64,000 bases of DNA from Shinella granuli (GTDB lineage Bacteria > Pseudomonadota > Alphaproteobacteria > Rhizobiales > Rhizobiaceae), in NCBI RefSeq assembly GCF_004341885.1, contig NZ_SLVX01000017.1:1-64000 (forward strand), in the 5' to 3' direction. Shown in pieces: positions 15,958 through 25,758 of the stretch. A program made the translations under genes and the position numbers. Each line of letters starts with the position of its first letter. Positions within the stretch are counted from its first letter, which is position 1. The notes beneath the pieces were generated by a model, which saw only the letters and a list, made by a program, of their open reading frames with translations, was not told the DNA's origin and did no database searches.

Positions 15958-17148
15958 ATGCCAAACACCGCTTCTGCCCCGCTTGAAACGCCAAGGCTCG
16001 GCGAGCCCTATCTCCTGACGCCGGGCCCGTTGACGACGGCCTACGAGGTCAAGGAGGCCATGCTGCGGGACTGGGGGTCCTGGGACGCCGACTTCCGCGC
16101 CATGACGGCGGAACTGCGCCGCGAGCTCCTCGACATCGCCGGCGACACGGCGGGCGATTTCGACTGCGTGCCCATGCAGGGCAGCGGGTCCTTCTCGGTG
16201 GAGGCCATGCTCGGCAGCTTCGTGCCGAAGGACGGCAAGGTGCTGGTGCTGAGCAATGGCGCCTACGGCAAGCGCATCGCCCAGACGCTGTCCTATCTCG
16301 GCCGCGACCACGTGGTCATCGACAAGGGCGACTACATGCCGCCGCGCGGGGCCGAAGTCGCCGCCGCGCTTGATGCCGATCCCGATATCAGCCACGTCGT
16401 CGTCGTCCATTGCGAGACCAGCTCCGGCATCCTCAACCCGCTGAAGGAAATCTCCGAGACCGTCTATTCGCGCGGCCGCAAGCTGCTGGTCGATTCCATG
16501 AGCGCCTTCGGCGCGGTGCCGGCCGGCGTCAATGACTTCCGCTACGAGGCGATCGTCTCCTCGGCCAATAAGTGCATCGAGGGCGTGCCGGGCTTCGGCT
16601 TTGTCATCGCCCGCAAGAGCGAGCTGGAGGCCGCCAGGGGCCGCAGCCATTCGCTCAGCCTCGATATCCACGCCCAGTGGGATTACATGAACAAGACCGG
16701 CCAGTGGCGCTTCACGCCGCCGACCCATGTCGTCGCCGCCTTCCTGGAGGCGCTGCGCATCCATCGCGAAGAAGGCGGCGTCGCCGCCCGCGGTGCGCGC
16801 TATGCCCGCAACCGCGACGTCATGGTGGCGGGCATGCGCGAGGCCGGCTTCGAGACGCTGCTCGCCGACCAGTGGCTCTCGCCGATCATCGTCACCTTCT
16901 TCAGCCCGGCCCATCCGGCCTTCGCCTTCGACCGTTTCTACGATCTCATGAAGGACAAGGGCTTCATCATCTATCCCGGCAAGCTGACGGTGGTGGACAG
17001 TTTCCGCGTCGGCTGCATCGGTCGCATGGACGAGCATGTCATGCGCCGCGTGGTGGACGCCGCCCGCTCCTCCCTTGCCGAAATGGGCGTCGACAGCGCC
17101 GCCCCGCCGGCCATCGCCCTTGAAGAACGCAGCCGTCTCGCGGCTTAA
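15958..17148 (+). CDS. phnW: 2-aminoethylphosphonate-pyruvate transaminase
   Basis: This 396-residue PLP enzyme of fold type I converts 2-aminoethylphosphonate plus pyruvate into phosphonoacetaldehyde plus alanine. The PLP lysine is Lys205 in S-S-A-N-K-C-I-E-G-V-P-G, and Asp179 (L-L-V-D-S-M-S-A-F-G) is the residue expected to pair with the pyridine nitrogen. The N terminus L-L-T-P-G-P-L-T-T matches the class V aminotransferase start. GTGAGGACGG precedes the ATG. It is followed 20 bases later by phnA. Gene order and motifs agree with the S. meliloti phnWAY pathway. Confidence 0.96.
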   Translation: MPNTASAPLETPRLGEPYLLTPGPLTTAYEVKEAMLRDWGSWDADFRAMTAELRRELLDIAGDTAGDFDCVPMQGSGSFSVEAMLGSFVPKDGKVLVLSNGAYGKRIAQTLSYLGRDHVVIDKGDYMPPRGAEVAAALDADPDISHVVVVHCETSSGILNPLKEISETVYSRGRKLLVDSMSAFGAVPAGVNDFRYEAIVSSANKCIEGVPGFGFVIARKSELEAARGRSHSLSLDIHAQWDYMNKTGQWRFTPPTHVVAAFLEALRIHREEGGVAARGARYARNRDVMVAGMREAGFETLLADQWLSPIIVTFFSPAHPAFAFDRFYDLMKDKGFIIYPGKLTVVDSFRVGCIGRMDEHVMRRVVDAARSSLAEMGVDSAAPPAIALEERSRLAA

Positions 17149-17168
17149 CGAAGAGAATGGAACCTTCG

Positions 17169-18431
17169 ATGAACCAGATGTCCAAGATCACCGTCACCGC
17201 CAACCGGCGCACCTATCCCTGGCCGAATGTCCCGGCCATCGCCATCTGCCTCGACGGCTGCGAGCCGGCCTATCTCGACGAGGCCATCAAGGCCGGCCTG
17301 ATGCCGACCCTGGAGCGCATCCGCAGGACCGGCACGGAGCGCACCGCGCTCAGCGTCATCCCGAGCTTCACCAACCCGAACAACCTCTCCATCGCCACCG
17401 GCCGCCCGCCGGCGATCCACGGCATCTGCGGCAACTATCTCTACGAGCCCGCGACCGGCAAGGAAGTGATGATGAACGACCCGCGGTTCCTGCGCGCGCC
17501 GACCGTCTTCAAGGCTTTCTACGATGCCGGCGCCAAGGTCGCCGTGGTGACGGCGAAGGACAAGCTGCGCGCGCTGCTCGGCCACGGCCTGGCATTCGAC
17601 GATGGCCGTGCGGTCTGCTTCTCCTCGGAAAAATCCGACACGTCGACCAAGGTGGAGCACGGCATCGACAATGCCTCGGCCTGGCTCGGCCGGCCGGTGC
17701 CGGAAGTCTATTCCGCCGACCTCTCGGAATTCGTCTTCGCCGCCGGCGTGAAGCTGCTCAGGGAATTCCGCCCCGACGTCATGTATCTGACCACCACCGA
17801 CTACGTGCAGCACAAATATGCGCCGGGCGTGCCGGAGGCCAATTCCTTCTACGAGATGTTCGACAAGTACCTGACGGAACTCGACGCGCTCGGCGCGGCG
17901 ATCATCGTCACGGCCGACCACGGCATGAAGCCGAAGCACAAGGCGGATGGCACGCCGGACGTCATCTACGTGCAGGACCTGCTCGACGAATGGCTCGGCA
18001 AGGACGCCGCCCGCGTCATCCTGCCGATCACCGACCCCTACGTCGTGCATCACGGCGCGCTCGGCTCCTTCGCCACCGCCTACCTGCCGGAAGGGGCCGA
18101 CAAGGAGGAGATCATCGAGCGGCTGAAGGCGATCGACGGCATCGACGTCGTGCTGTCGCGCCCGGAGGCCTGCGTGCGCTTCGAGCTACCGGACGACCGC
18201 ATCGGCGACATCGTGCTCGTGTCCTCGGAAAACAAGACGCTCGGCACCAGCGAGCACCGGCACGACCTTGCCGCGCTGAACGAGCCGCTGCGCTCCCATG
18301 GCGGCCTTACCGAGCAGGAGGTGCCCTTCATTGCCAACCGCGTCCTTCCGGAACTCTCTTCGGCCGGCACGCTGCGCAATTTCGACGCCTTCTTCTACGC
18401 GCTCGTCGCGGCCGCCCAGCCGGCGCATTAG
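17169..18431 (+). CDS. phnA: Phosphonoacetate hydrolase
   Basis: This 420-residue two-zinc enzyme of the alkaline phosphatase superfamily cleaves the C-P bond of phosphonoacetate to give acetate and phosphate. From the ATG at 17169 the metal and nucleophile residues fall at Asp29, Thr68, Asp211, His215, Asp250, His251 and His377. These are the positions I recall for S. meliloti PhnA, so this start is preferred over the ATG at 17157. The motifs are C-L-D-G-C-E-P, S-F-T-N-P-N-N and T-A-D-H-G-M-K-P. It lies between phnW and phnY. Confidence 0.96.
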   Translation: MNQMSKITVTANRRTYPWPNVPAIAICLDGCEPAYLDEAIKAGLMPTLERIRRTGTERTALSVIPSFTNPNNLSIATGRPPAIHGICGNYLYEPATGKEVMMNDPRFLRAPTVFKAFYDAGAKVAVVTAKDKLRALLGHGLAFDDGRAVCFSSEKSDTSTKVEHGIDNASAWLGRPVPEVYSADLSEFVFAAGVKLLREFRPDVMYLTTTDYVQHKYAPGVPEANSFYEMFDKYLTELDALGAAIIVTADHGMKPKHKADGTPDVIYVQDLLDEWLGKDAARVILPITDPYVVHHGALGSFATAYLPEGADKEEIIERLKAIDGIDVVLSRPEACVRFELPDDRIGDIVLVSSENKTLGTSEHRHDLAALNEPLRSHGGLTEQEVPFIANRVLPELSSAGTLRNFDAFFYALVAAAQPAH

Positions 18432-18440
18432 GAGGGAGCG

Positions 18441-19895
18441 ATGACCAAGGTTGAAACGACATTCGCGATCCGCCACGAGCCCATGCGGATCGCCGGCAAG
18501 GCGGTCGATACCGAAGGGCGGATCGAGGTGCACTATCCCTGGAACGATGCCGTCATCGGCACCGTTCCGGCCGGCAATGCCGAGCACGCCCGCAAGGCCT
18601 TCGAGATCGCGGCAAGCTACCAGCCGAAGCTGACGCGCTACGAGCGCCAGCGCATCCTCCTCAAGGCGGCCGAGCTGCTGGTCGCCCGCAAGGAGGAGGT
18701 CTCCGACCTCATCACGCTGGAACTCGGCATTTCCAAGCAGGACTCGCTCTACGAGGTGGGCCGCGCCTTCGACGTGCTGACGCTGTCCGGCCAGATGTGC
18801 ATCCATGACGACGGCGAGATCTTCTCCTGCGACCTCACGCCCCATGGCAAGGCGCGCAAGATCTTCACCACCCGCGAGCCGCTGACCGCCATCTCGGCGA
18901 TCACGCCCTTCAACCACCCGCTCAACATGGTGGCGCACAAGGTCGCCCCGGCGATCGCGACGAACAACTGCGTCGTCTTGAAGCCGACGGAGCTGACGCC
19001 GATGACGGCGCTCGTCTTCGCCGACATCCTCTACGAGGCCGGCCTGCCGCCGGAAATGCTCTCCGTCGTCACCGGCTGGCCGGGCGATATCGGCATGGAG
19101 ATGATCACCAATCCGAACTTCGACCTCATCACCTTCACCGGCTCCGTGCCGGTCGGAAAGCTGATCGCCGCCCATGCCCAGTACAAGCGCCAGGTGCTGG
19201 AACTCGGCGGCAACGACCCGCTGATCATCCTCAACGACCTCTCCGACGACGATCTCGCGAGAGCGGCTGATTTGGCGGTTGCCGGCGCGACCAAGAATTC
19301 CGGCCAGCGCTGCACGGCGGTCAAGCGCATCCTCTGCCAGGAGCGCGTCGCCGACCGCTTCGTGCCCCTGGTGCTGGAGCGGGCGAAGAAGCTGAAGTTC
19401 GGCGATCCCATGGACCGCGCGACGGAACTCGGCACGGTCGTCCATGCCAAGGCTGCCGAGGTCTTCGAGCGCCGCGTGCACAAGGCGGCGGAAGAGGGGG
19501 CGGAGGTGCTCTACGATCCCGGCCGCAGGGGCGCCCTCCTGCCGCCGATCGTCGTCGACCGGGTTTCCCATGCAAGCGAACTGGTCATGGAGGAAACCTT
19601 CGCGCCGATCATCCCAATCGTGCGCGCGCCCGACGACGACGACGCGCTGATCGCGCTCTCCAACTCTACCGCCTTCGGCCTTTCCTCCGGTGTGTGCACC
19701 AACGACTTCCGCCGCATGCAGAAGTATATCGCGGGTCTCAAGGTCGGGACGGTGAACATCTGGGAAGTGCCGGGATACCGCATCGAGATGAGCCCCTTCG
19801 GCGGCATCAAGGATTCGGGCAACGGCTACAAGGAAGGCGTCATCGAGGCGATGAAGAGCTTTACCAACGTCAAGACCTTCTCCCTGCCATGGTGA
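18441..19895 (+). CDS. phnY: Phosphonoacetaldehyde dehydrogenase
   Basis: This 484-residue aldehyde dehydrogenase oxidises phosphonoacetaldehyde to phosphonoacetate with NAD+. The catalytic Cys291 is in N-S-G-Q-R-C-T-A, the general base Glu254 in L-E-L-G-G-N-D-P, Asn158-His159 in F-N-H-P, and Lys181 in V-L-K-P-T-E. Arg108, Arg290 and His159 are at positions I recall as phosphonate-binding in S. meliloti PhnY. AGGAGGGAGCG precedes the ATG, nine bases after phnA. It ends the catabolic operon and is followed by a strong terminator. Confidence 0.95.
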   Translation: MTKVETTFAIRHEPMRIAGKAVDTEGRIEVHYPWNDAVIGTVPAGNAEHARKAFEIAASYQPKLTRYERQRILLKAAELLVARKEEVSDLITLELGISKQDSLYEVGRAFDVLTLSGQMCIHDDGEIFSCDLTPHGKARKIFTTREPLTAISAITPFNHPLNMVAHKVAPAIATNNCVVLKPTELTPMTALVFADILYEAGLPPEMLSVVTGWPGDIGMEMITNPNFDLITFTGSVPVGKLIAAHAQYKRQVLELGGNDPLIILNDLSDDDLARAADLAVAGATKNSGQRCTAVKRILCQERVADRFVPLVLERAKKLKFGDPMDRATELGTVVHAKAAEVFERRVHKAAEEGAEVLYDPGRRGALLPPIVVDRVSHASELVMEETFAPIIPIVRAPDDDDALIALSNSTAFGLSSGVCTNDFRRMQKYIAGLKVGTVNIWEVPGYRIEMSPFGGIKDSGNGYKEGVIEAMKSFTNVKTFSLPW

Positions 19896-19927
19896 TCTGA
19901 GCAAACCCCTGCAGGATCGCCTTTCCT

Positions 19928-19956
19928 GGGAGCCGTTTCGCACGGCTCCCTTTTTT
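19928..19956 (+). terminator. Rho-independent terminator after phnY
   Basis: GGGAGCCGT (19928-19936) and ACGGCTCCC (19942-19950) form a perfect 9-bp stem with a TTCGC loop and a run of six T. It separates the phnWAY genes from the transporter operon. Confidence 0.92.
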
Positions 19957-20156
19957 GTCGCCTGCCCTATGGGCAAGTGCCTGCAAATGAAGCAGATTTA
20001 CTATCGTTTTTTCTTTCTGAATGATAAGAATAATAAATTTTACTTACTGAAAACCCCTGCCAGAATGCCTCTTGAAGCCGACCATACAAGGGCGACGACG
20101 AGATCGTCCACCGTGCTTCCCGGATTTTTCCAGGCCTTCAGAGGAGAATTTCAATC

Positions 20157-21179
20157 ATGAACAAACGCATGCTTTTTTTGCTTGCCGGCGCCATGTCCGC
20201 CGTGATCCCCGCCATTGCTTTCGCTGAAACCCAGCTCACGGTCTACACCGCCGTGGAAGCCGTCGACCTCGACCGCTACAAGGCGACCTTCGAGAAGGCG
20301 CACCCCGACATCAAGATCAACTGGGTGCGCGATTCCACCGGCGTCATGACCGCAAAACTGCTCGCCGAGAAGGACAACCCGCAGGCCGACGTCGTCTGGG
20401 GCCTTGCCGCGACCTCGCTGCTCCTGCTCAAGACCGAGGGCATGCTGGAACCTTACCAGCCGAAGGGCGTCGAGGCGCTCGACACGAAGTTCGTCGACAA
20501 GGACAACCCGCCGAGCTGGGTGGGCATGGACGCCTATGTCGCCGCGCTCTGCTACAACACCGTGGAGGGCGAAAAGCTCGGCCTGACGCCGCCCACGAGC
20601 TGGGAAGACCTCACCAAGCCGGAATACAAGGGCCATATCGTGATGCCGAACCCGGCCTCGTCGGGCACGGGCTTCCTCGATGTCTCCGGCTGGATGCAGA
20701 TGTGGGGCGAGGAGGAGGCCTGGGGCTTCATGGACAAGCTCCACGAGAACATCTCCGCCTATACCCATTCCGGCTCGAAGCCCTGCAAGATGGCAGGCGC
20801 AGGCGAGGCGGTGATCGGGGTCTCCTTCGAATTCCCCGGCGCCAAGGCCAAGAGCGCCGGCGCGCCGATCGACATCATCTTCCCCTCGGAAGGCTCGGGC
20901 TGGGAAGCCGAGGCGACGGCGATCATCGCCGGCACGGCGAACCTGGAGGCAGCCAAGACGCTGGTCGACTGGTCTATCACCAGGGAGGCCAACGAGATGT
21001 ACAATGCCGGTTATGCCGTGGTCGCCTATCCGGGCGTCGCCAAGCAGGTCGAGCACCTGCCGACGGACATCGCCTCCAAGATGATCGACAACGACTTCGA
21101 ATGGGCCGCCAACAATCGCACCGCGATCCTGAAGGAATGGCAGAAGCGCTACGACGCCAAGTCGGAGCCGAAGAGCTGA
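20157..21179 (+). CDS. phnS: 2-aminoethylphosphonate ABC transporter, substrate-binding protein
   Basis: This 340-residue periplasmic protein has a signal peptide of about 23 residues (M-N-K-R-M-L-F...A-I-A-F-A). It resembles the Fbp/AfuA-type family that includes 2-AEP binders: the mature start is L-T-V-Y-T-A-V-E-A-V-D, followed by S-T-G-V-M-T-A-K-L-L-A-E and D-V-V-W-G-L-A. The AGAGGAGAATTTCAATC leader gives a strong start. It follows the phnWAY terminator and leads its own operon with an ATPase and a fused permease. 2-AEP as ligand is inferred from family and position. Confidence 0.87.
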   Translation: MNKRMLFLLAGAMSAVIPAIAFAETQLTVYTAVEAVDLDRYKATFEKAHPDIKINWVRDSTGVMTAKLLAEKDNPQADVVWGLAATSLLLLKTEGMLEPYQPKGVEALDTKFVDKDNPPSWVGMDAYVAALCYNTVEGEKLGLTPPTSWEDLTKPEYKGHIVMPNPASSGTGFLDVSGWMQMWGEEEAWGFMDKLHENISAYTHSGSKPCKMAGAGEAVIGVSFEFPGAKAKSAGAPIDIIFPSEGSGWEAEATAIIAGTANLEAAKTLVDWSITREANEMYNAGYAVVAYPGVAKQVEHLPTDIASKMIDNDFEWAANNRTAILKEWQKRYDAKSEPKS

Positions 21180-21256
21180 TATTGATCGGCCGGGCGGGGT
21201 GCCTTTGCGCTCCGCCCATCGCATTCCCCTGAAATCCCTGCCAGCGGAGCTTGCCG

Positions 21257-22432
21257 ATGAGACATGCCCTGTCGATCGAACCGACGCCAACGACCCTTTC
21301 CAGGGCTGCCGCACCCGCCGGTGCCGAGCCGGCTCCCTATCTGAAGATCACCGACCTGTGGAAAGCCTACGGAGATTTCGTCGCGCTGCGCGATATCTCG
21401 CTGAGCATCGCCAGAGGGGAGTTCATCTGTTTCCTCGGCCCTTCCGGCTGCGGAAAAACGACGCTGCTTCGTGCCATCGCCGGCCTCGACCTCCAGACGC
21501 AGGGCACCATCCTACAGGACGGGCGGAACATTTCCACTCTGCCGGCGTCGAGCCGCGATTACGGCATCGTCTTCCAGTCCTACGCGCTCTTCCCGAACCT
21601 CACCATCGAGCAGAACATCGCCTTCGGCCTTGAAAATACCGGCCGCTCGAAAGAGGGCGTGAAGGCGCGCGTCGACGAGCTTCTGGCAATGGTCGGTCTT
21701 TCTGCGCACGGGAAGAAGTATCCCGCCCAGCTTTCCGGCGGCCAGCAGCAGCGCATCGCGCTCGCCCGCGCCATCGCCATATCGCCGGGCCTGCTCCTGC
21801 TCGACGAGCCGCTTTCCGCGCTCGACGCCAAGGTGCGCGTGCATCTTCGCCACGAGATCAAGGCGCTGCAACGCCAGCTCGGCGTCACCACCATCATGGT
21901 GACGCACGACCAGGAGGAAGCGCTCGCCATGGCAGACCGCATCGTGGTGATGAACCACGGCGTCATCGAGCAGGTCGGCTCACCCACGGAAATCTACCGG
22001 CATCCCGAAACCCTCTTCGTCGCCGACTTCATCGGCGAGACCAACCAGTTCCCGGCGAAGGTCATCGCCGACGGCGAGGTCGAGATCGGCCATTCCGCCT
22101 TCCGCTGCTCGACGGAGGACTTTTCCGCCGGCCATGCCGCCACCGCCGTCGTACGCCCCGTCGATATCATTCCGCACGGTGCCGATGCCCACGCGGTCAA
22201 CGCCGTCGATCGGCCCGCCACGCCGCAGAACCTGATCGACGCCGAGGTCCGGGAGATGGAATTCCTCGGCATGTTCTGGCGCACGCGGCTGGCTGCGCCG
22301 CGTCTCGGCGAGCGCACGCTCGTCGCCGACTTCTCGGTCAATGCCGTGCGTCGCCTCAGCATCCAGACGGGAGGCGTCATCCAGGTCGAGATCCCGCGCG
22401 AGCGCCTGCTGCTCTATCCGAGGAGCGCGTGA
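21257..22432 (+). CDS. phnT: 2-aminoethylphosphonate ABC transporter, ATP-binding protein
   Basis: This 391-residue ATPase has Walker A (G-P-S-G-C-G-K-T-T), the signature L-S-G-G-Q-Q-Q-R, Walker B ending D-E-P-L-S-A-L-D, and a C-terminal TOBE region. The ATG at 21257, with CGGAG seven bases upstream, is chosen. The extended N terminus of about 30 residues before the first strand is slightly unusual for this family. It overlaps no gene but ends three bases before the permease start. Confidence 0.9.
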   Translation: MRHALSIEPTPTTLSRAAAPAGAEPAPYLKITDLWKAYGDFVALRDISLSIARGEFICFLGPSGCGKTTLLRAIAGLDLQTQGTILQDGRNISTLPASSRDYGIVFQSYALFPNLTIEQNIAFGLENTGRSKEGVKARVDELLAMVGLSAHGKKYPAQLSGGQQQRIALARAIAISPGLLLLDEPLSALDAKVRVHLRHEIKALQRQLGVTTIMVTHDQEEALAMADRIVVMNHGVIEQVGSPTEIYRHPETLFVADFIGETNQFPAKVIADGEVEIGHSAFRCSTEDFSAGHAATAVVRPVDIIPHGADAHAVNAVDRPATPQNLIDAEVREMEFLGMFWRTRLAAPRLGERTLVADFSVNAVRRLSIQTGGVIQVEIPRERLLLYPRSA

Positions 22433-22434
22433 CG

Positions 22435-24450
22435 ATGAACATGGTCCTCGAAGCGCCCCATCTTCCCCTCACCGGCAAGCGGCTGCGGCAGGAATCCTCC
22501 CGCGACGACCGCATCAAGCTCGGCTTCATGGCCGTCATCGGCCTCTACCTGATTATCGCGCTCGGTGCGCCGCTCTTCGTCATGTTGTCGAAGTCGCTGT
22601 CGACCTACCGGTTCGACCTTGCCGCCTTCGAGTTCCAGGTCAGCGACGAGACGGGCGCGAACTGGGGGCCGGTCCTCAGCGCAGAAGCCCTGAACCGGGA
22701 ACTTCGCGCCGTGACGGACGGGGAGCTGTCGACCAATTCCGACGGGCGGCTTGCGGCGACGAAGTTCTTCCCGGAATTCAGCTTCCGCAGTCCCGTGCAC
22801 TATCGCATCCGCGGCACGACGGACGACGCGGCCTTCCTCGTCGGCTCGACGCTGGAAAAAGGAACGGAATGGCGCGACTACGATTCCGGCACCTTCCGGC
22901 GTGTCGTGCTGCGCCCGGCGCGCAGCCTCGGCGTCGAGAATTTCGCGACCTACTTCTCCACGCCGGCGCTCGCCCAGTCGATCTACAATTCGGTGCTGAT
23001 GGCGTCGATCAGCACGATCTTCACCGTCGCCATCGCCTTCGCGCTCGCCTATGGGCTGACGCGTAGCTGCATGCCGCTGAAGGGGCTCTTCCGCGGTATC
23101 CTGACGATCCCCATCCTCGTGCCCTCGCTGCTGCCCGGCATCGCGCTCGTCTATCTCTTCGGCAACCAGGGCGTCTTCAAGGACTGGCTGATGGGCTATT
23201 CCATCTATGGTCCGATCGGTATCGTCATCGGCTCGATCTTCTTCACCCTGCCGCATGCCTTCCTGATCATCCTGACGGCGCTTTCCGTCGCGGATGCGCG
23301 GCATTACGAGGCCGCCGCCTCGCTGAAGGCCAGCAAGTGGCGCACCTTCAAGACCGTCACGGTGCCTGGCGCCCGTTTCGGTCTCGTCTCAGCCGCCTTC
23401 GTTGTCTTCACGCTGGTCATCACCGATTTCGGCCTGCCGAAGGTGATCGGCGGGCAATACGGCATGCTCGCCGTCGACATCTACAAGCAGGTGATCGGCC
23501 AGCAGAACTTCGAGATGGGCGCGGTCGTTTCCGTCATCCTGCTCGTGCCGGCCATTCTCGCCTTCGTCGTCGACCGGCGCATGCAGAAGCGGCAGGTGGC
23601 GCTGCTTTCTGCCCGCGCCGTGCCCTATGCGCCGAAGCCGAACGCCCGCATGGATGCGATCTGCTTTTCCTTCGCCTGCCTCGTCAGCCTGTTCATCCTC
23701 GGCATGATCGCCATGTGCCAGATCGCGGCCGTGGTGAAGTTCTGGCCCTATGACCTGACGCTGACGACGAAGAACTTCGCCTTCGACCTGATGGACGGCG
23801 GCGGCTGGGCGGCCTATGGCAATTCGATCCGGCTGGCCCTCCTGACGGCACTGTTCGGCTCGCTCGTCGTCTTCGCCGGCGCCTACATGGTGGAGAAGGC
23901 GGATGGCTTCCGCGTCGGCCGCGGCATCTTCCATTTTCTCGCGATGATGCCCATGGCGGTGCCCGGCATGGTGCTCGGCCTTGCCTATATCTTCTTCTTC
24001 AACAACCCGGCCAATCCGCTCAACGCCATCTACGGCACGATGACGATCCTCGTCGTCTCCACGGTGACGCATTTCTACACGGTCGCGCATCTGACGGCGC
24101 TGACCGCCCTCAAGCAGATGGATCCGGAATTCGAATCCGTCGCCGCCTCGCTGAAGCAGCCCTTCCACCGGCTGTTCTTCCGGGTCACGGTGCCGGTCTG
24201 CCTGCCGGCGATCCTCAACATCGCGATCTATCTGTTCGTCAATGCGATGACGACGGTCTCGGCTGTGGTCTTCCTCTACTCCACCGATACAAAGCTCGCC
24301 TCTGTCGCGGTGCTCAACATGGACGATGCGGGCGACATCGCGCCAGCCGCGGCCATGGGCATGATGATCTTCTACACGAATGTCGCCGCCAAGCTCATCC
24401 ACGCGGCGATCGCCCGCAGCCTGCTCGCGCGGACCCAGGCCTGGCGCTGA
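22435..24450 (+). CDS. phnU: 2-aminoethylphosphonate ABC transporter, fused permease
   Basis: This 671-residue protein carries two permease units in one chain. EAA-like loops are near residues 290 (Y-E-A-A-A-S-L-K-A-S-K-W) and 565 (F-E-S-V-A-A-S-L-K-Q-P-F). The ATG at 22435 is spaced nine bases from AGGAG; a GTG at 22429 overlaps the previous stop but is too close to it. A soluble insert of about 110 residues between the first and second membrane segments is predicted to be periplasmic. It ends just before a strong bidirectional terminator. Confidence 0.9.
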   Translation: MNMVLEAPHLPLTGKRLRQESSRDDRIKLGFMAVIGLYLIIALGAPLFVMLSKSLSTYRFDLAAFEFQVSDETGANWGPVLSAEALNRELRAVTDGELSTNSDGRLAATKFFPEFSFRSPVHYRIRGTTDDAAFLVGSTLEKGTEWRDYDSGTFRRVVLRPARSLGVENFATYFSTPALAQSIYNSVLMASISTIFTVAIAFALAYGLTRSCMPLKGLFRGILTIPILVPSLLPGIALVYLFGNQGVFKDWLMGYSIYGPIGIVIGSIFFTLPHAFLIILTALSVADARHYEAAASLKASKWRTFKTVTVPGARFGLVSAAFVVFTLVITDFGLPKVIGGQYGMLAVDIYKQVIGQQNFEMGAVVSVILLVPAILAFVVDRRMQKRQVALLSARAVPYAPKPNARMDAICFSFACLVSLFILGMIAMCQIAAVVKFWPYDLTLTTKNFAFDLMDGGGWAAYGNSIRLALLTALFGSLVVFAGAYMVEKADGFRVGRGIFHFLAMMPMAVPGMVLGLAYIFFFNNPANPLNAIYGTMTILVVSTVTHFYTVAHLTALTALKQMDPEFESVAASLKQPFHRLFFRVTVPVCLPAILNIAIYLFVNAMTTVSAVVFLYSTDTKLASVAVLNMDDAGDIAPAAAMGMMIFYTNVAAKLIHAAIARSLLARTQAWR

Positions 24451-24471
24451 CGCGCGTTCTCGACAAGGCAG

Positions 24472-24506
24472 AAAGGCCCCTTCTCCGCCGCGGAGAAGGG
24501 GCCTTT
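24472..24506. terminator. Bidirectional terminator between phnU and glxA-like gene
   Basis: AAAGGCCCCTTCTCCG and CGGAGAAGGGGCCTTT form a perfect 16-bp stem with a 3-base loop. A/T-rich stem ends allow use on both strands by the convergent genes. Confidence 0.88.
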
Positions 24507-24525
24507 CCCTTGGGAACGAGACGTC

Positions 24526-25575
24526 TCATGCGACGTGCCGCGCGTCCGTTGCAAGCGGTTCGCCGTCATGGCGGCGATGGGAAAGGGACCGCCGCTCCGC
24601 TTCGGCCAGGCGCGTGCGTTGCGGCGTGCAGCCATAGCGCTCGCGGTAGGTGCGGGAAAAGTGCGAGGCGGTCGAAAAGCCGCAGGCCATGGCGATTTCG
24701 ATGACGGGAAGGGACGAGGTAACGAGCAGCAGGTGCGCCCGCTCCAGCCTCAGGTCGAGATAGTAGCGCGCGGGCGTGCGCCCCATCTCCCGGCGGAACA
24801 GGCGCTCCATCTGGCGGCGGGAGAGCCCGCTTGCCGGCGACATGTCGGCGAGCCGGAGCGGTTCGGAGAGATTGGCTTCCATCTGCTGCACGATGCGGAT
24901 CAGCGTGGCATTGTCGATGCCGAGACGGGCCTGAAGCGGCAGGCGCTGGCGTTCACCGGCCTCCCGGCGACGCTCGCAGAGCGTGATCTCGCAGATGCGG
25001 TTGGCGATATCCCTGCCCAGCTCCCTTTCAACGATATGCAGGATCATGTCGAAGGACGCGTTGCCGCCGGCGCAGGTATGAAGGCCCGCGTCGATCTCGA
25101 ATGCCGTCTGATTGGCCTTCGCCGCGAAGAAGCGTTCGGAAAAATCCGGGAAATGTTCCCAGTGCACGGCGCAGCGCCTGCCGTCGAGGAGCCCCGCCCG
25201 GGCGAGCGGATAGAGGCCGCCGGCAAGGCCGGCCAAGGCGATCCGGCTGCGCTGGCACAGCCGCAGCCAGGCCTCCAGCGCCCGGTCCGGCGCGGGTATG
25301 CCACTTCCGCCGCAGATGGCGACGAAGCGCCGCGTTCCCGACCGGTACAGCCGGTCCCGTTCCTCGGCAAGCGCGTGGTCGGCGGCAAGGCGCATTCCGC
25401 ACGAGGACCGCGCCGCCCGGCCGTCGCCCGTCACGATGTACCAGTCGTAGACCGTGCGGCCGGCAACCTGATTGGCCACGCGCAGGGCTTCGAGCGCCGC
25501 GGAGAAGGCGTGCAGCGCGAAGCCGTCGAGCAGATAGAAGGTGAAACGGCTGCCGTCCGTGTACGCCTGTTGCAT
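24526..25575 (-). CDS. GlxA/AraC-family regulator with DJ-1/PfpI domain
   Basis: This 349-residue regulator has an N-terminal glutamine-amidotransferase-like (DJ-1/PfpI) domain (F-T-F-Y-L-L-D-G-F-A-L-H-A-F, then A-L-A-G-L-A-G-G) and a C-terminal AraC helix-turn-helix pair (A-S-G-L-S-R-R-Q-M-E-R-L-F-R and I-A-M-A-C-G-F-S-T-A-S-H-F-S-R). AGGAGGAG precedes the ATG. GbdR, CdhR and SouR, which control glycine betaine, carnitine and sarcosine use, share this layout. The dimethylglycine dehydrogenase-like gene nearby makes a methylamine-type signal plausible. Confidence 0.9.
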   Translation of the reverse strand: MQQAYTDGSRFTFYLLDGFALHAFSAALEALRVANQVAGRTVYDWYIVTGDGRAARSSCGMRLAADHALAEERDRLYRSGTRRFVAICGGSGIPAPDRALEAWLRLCQRSRIALAGLAGGLYPLARAGLLDGRRCAVHWEHFPDFSERFFAAKANQTAFEIDAGLHTCAGGNASFDMILHIVERELGRDIANRICEITLCERRREAGERQRLPLQARLGIDNATLIRIVQQMEANLSEPLRLADMSPASGLSRRQMERLFRREMGRTPARYYLDLRLERAHLLLVTSSLPVIEIAMACGFSTASHFSRTYRERYGCTPQRTRLAEAERRSLSHRRHDGEPLATDARHVA

Positions 25576-25758
25576 TGTCTCCTCCTGATCTTGAAAAGCC
25601 GTCTTTGGGCAGAATGGAAAAAATAATTACATAATGCAACATTAAAGGACATTGTGCGGCACACTTTGTGGAACTTGATCTTCAAAATCCCATGACATGC
25701 CTCGGCATCAGCCGCGCTGAGTAGCGAATTTCACGCCCAGCTTGTCAAAGCGACAAAA

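Noticed and set aside
14125-17037. Minus-strand reading frame of 970 codons
   Set aside because: It is antisense to the Na/Pi transporter and phnW, has low-complexity Arg/His-rich composition and no domain.
17157-17168. ATG four codons upstream as the phnA start
   Set aside because: The ATG at 17169 puts all seven active-site residues at the numbers I recall for the S. meliloti enzyme, and the upstream ATG has its purine run only one base away.
19990-20050. Possible third LysR box before the 2-AEP transporter
   Set aside because: Only short partial matches (CTATCG and TGATAAG) occur, without the 12-bp box, so it was left out.
14088-20156. Search for Pho boxes upstream of the phosphonate genes
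   Set aside because: No pair of CTGTCAT-like direct repeats with the right spacing was found by eye, so phosphate-starvation control is not claimed.
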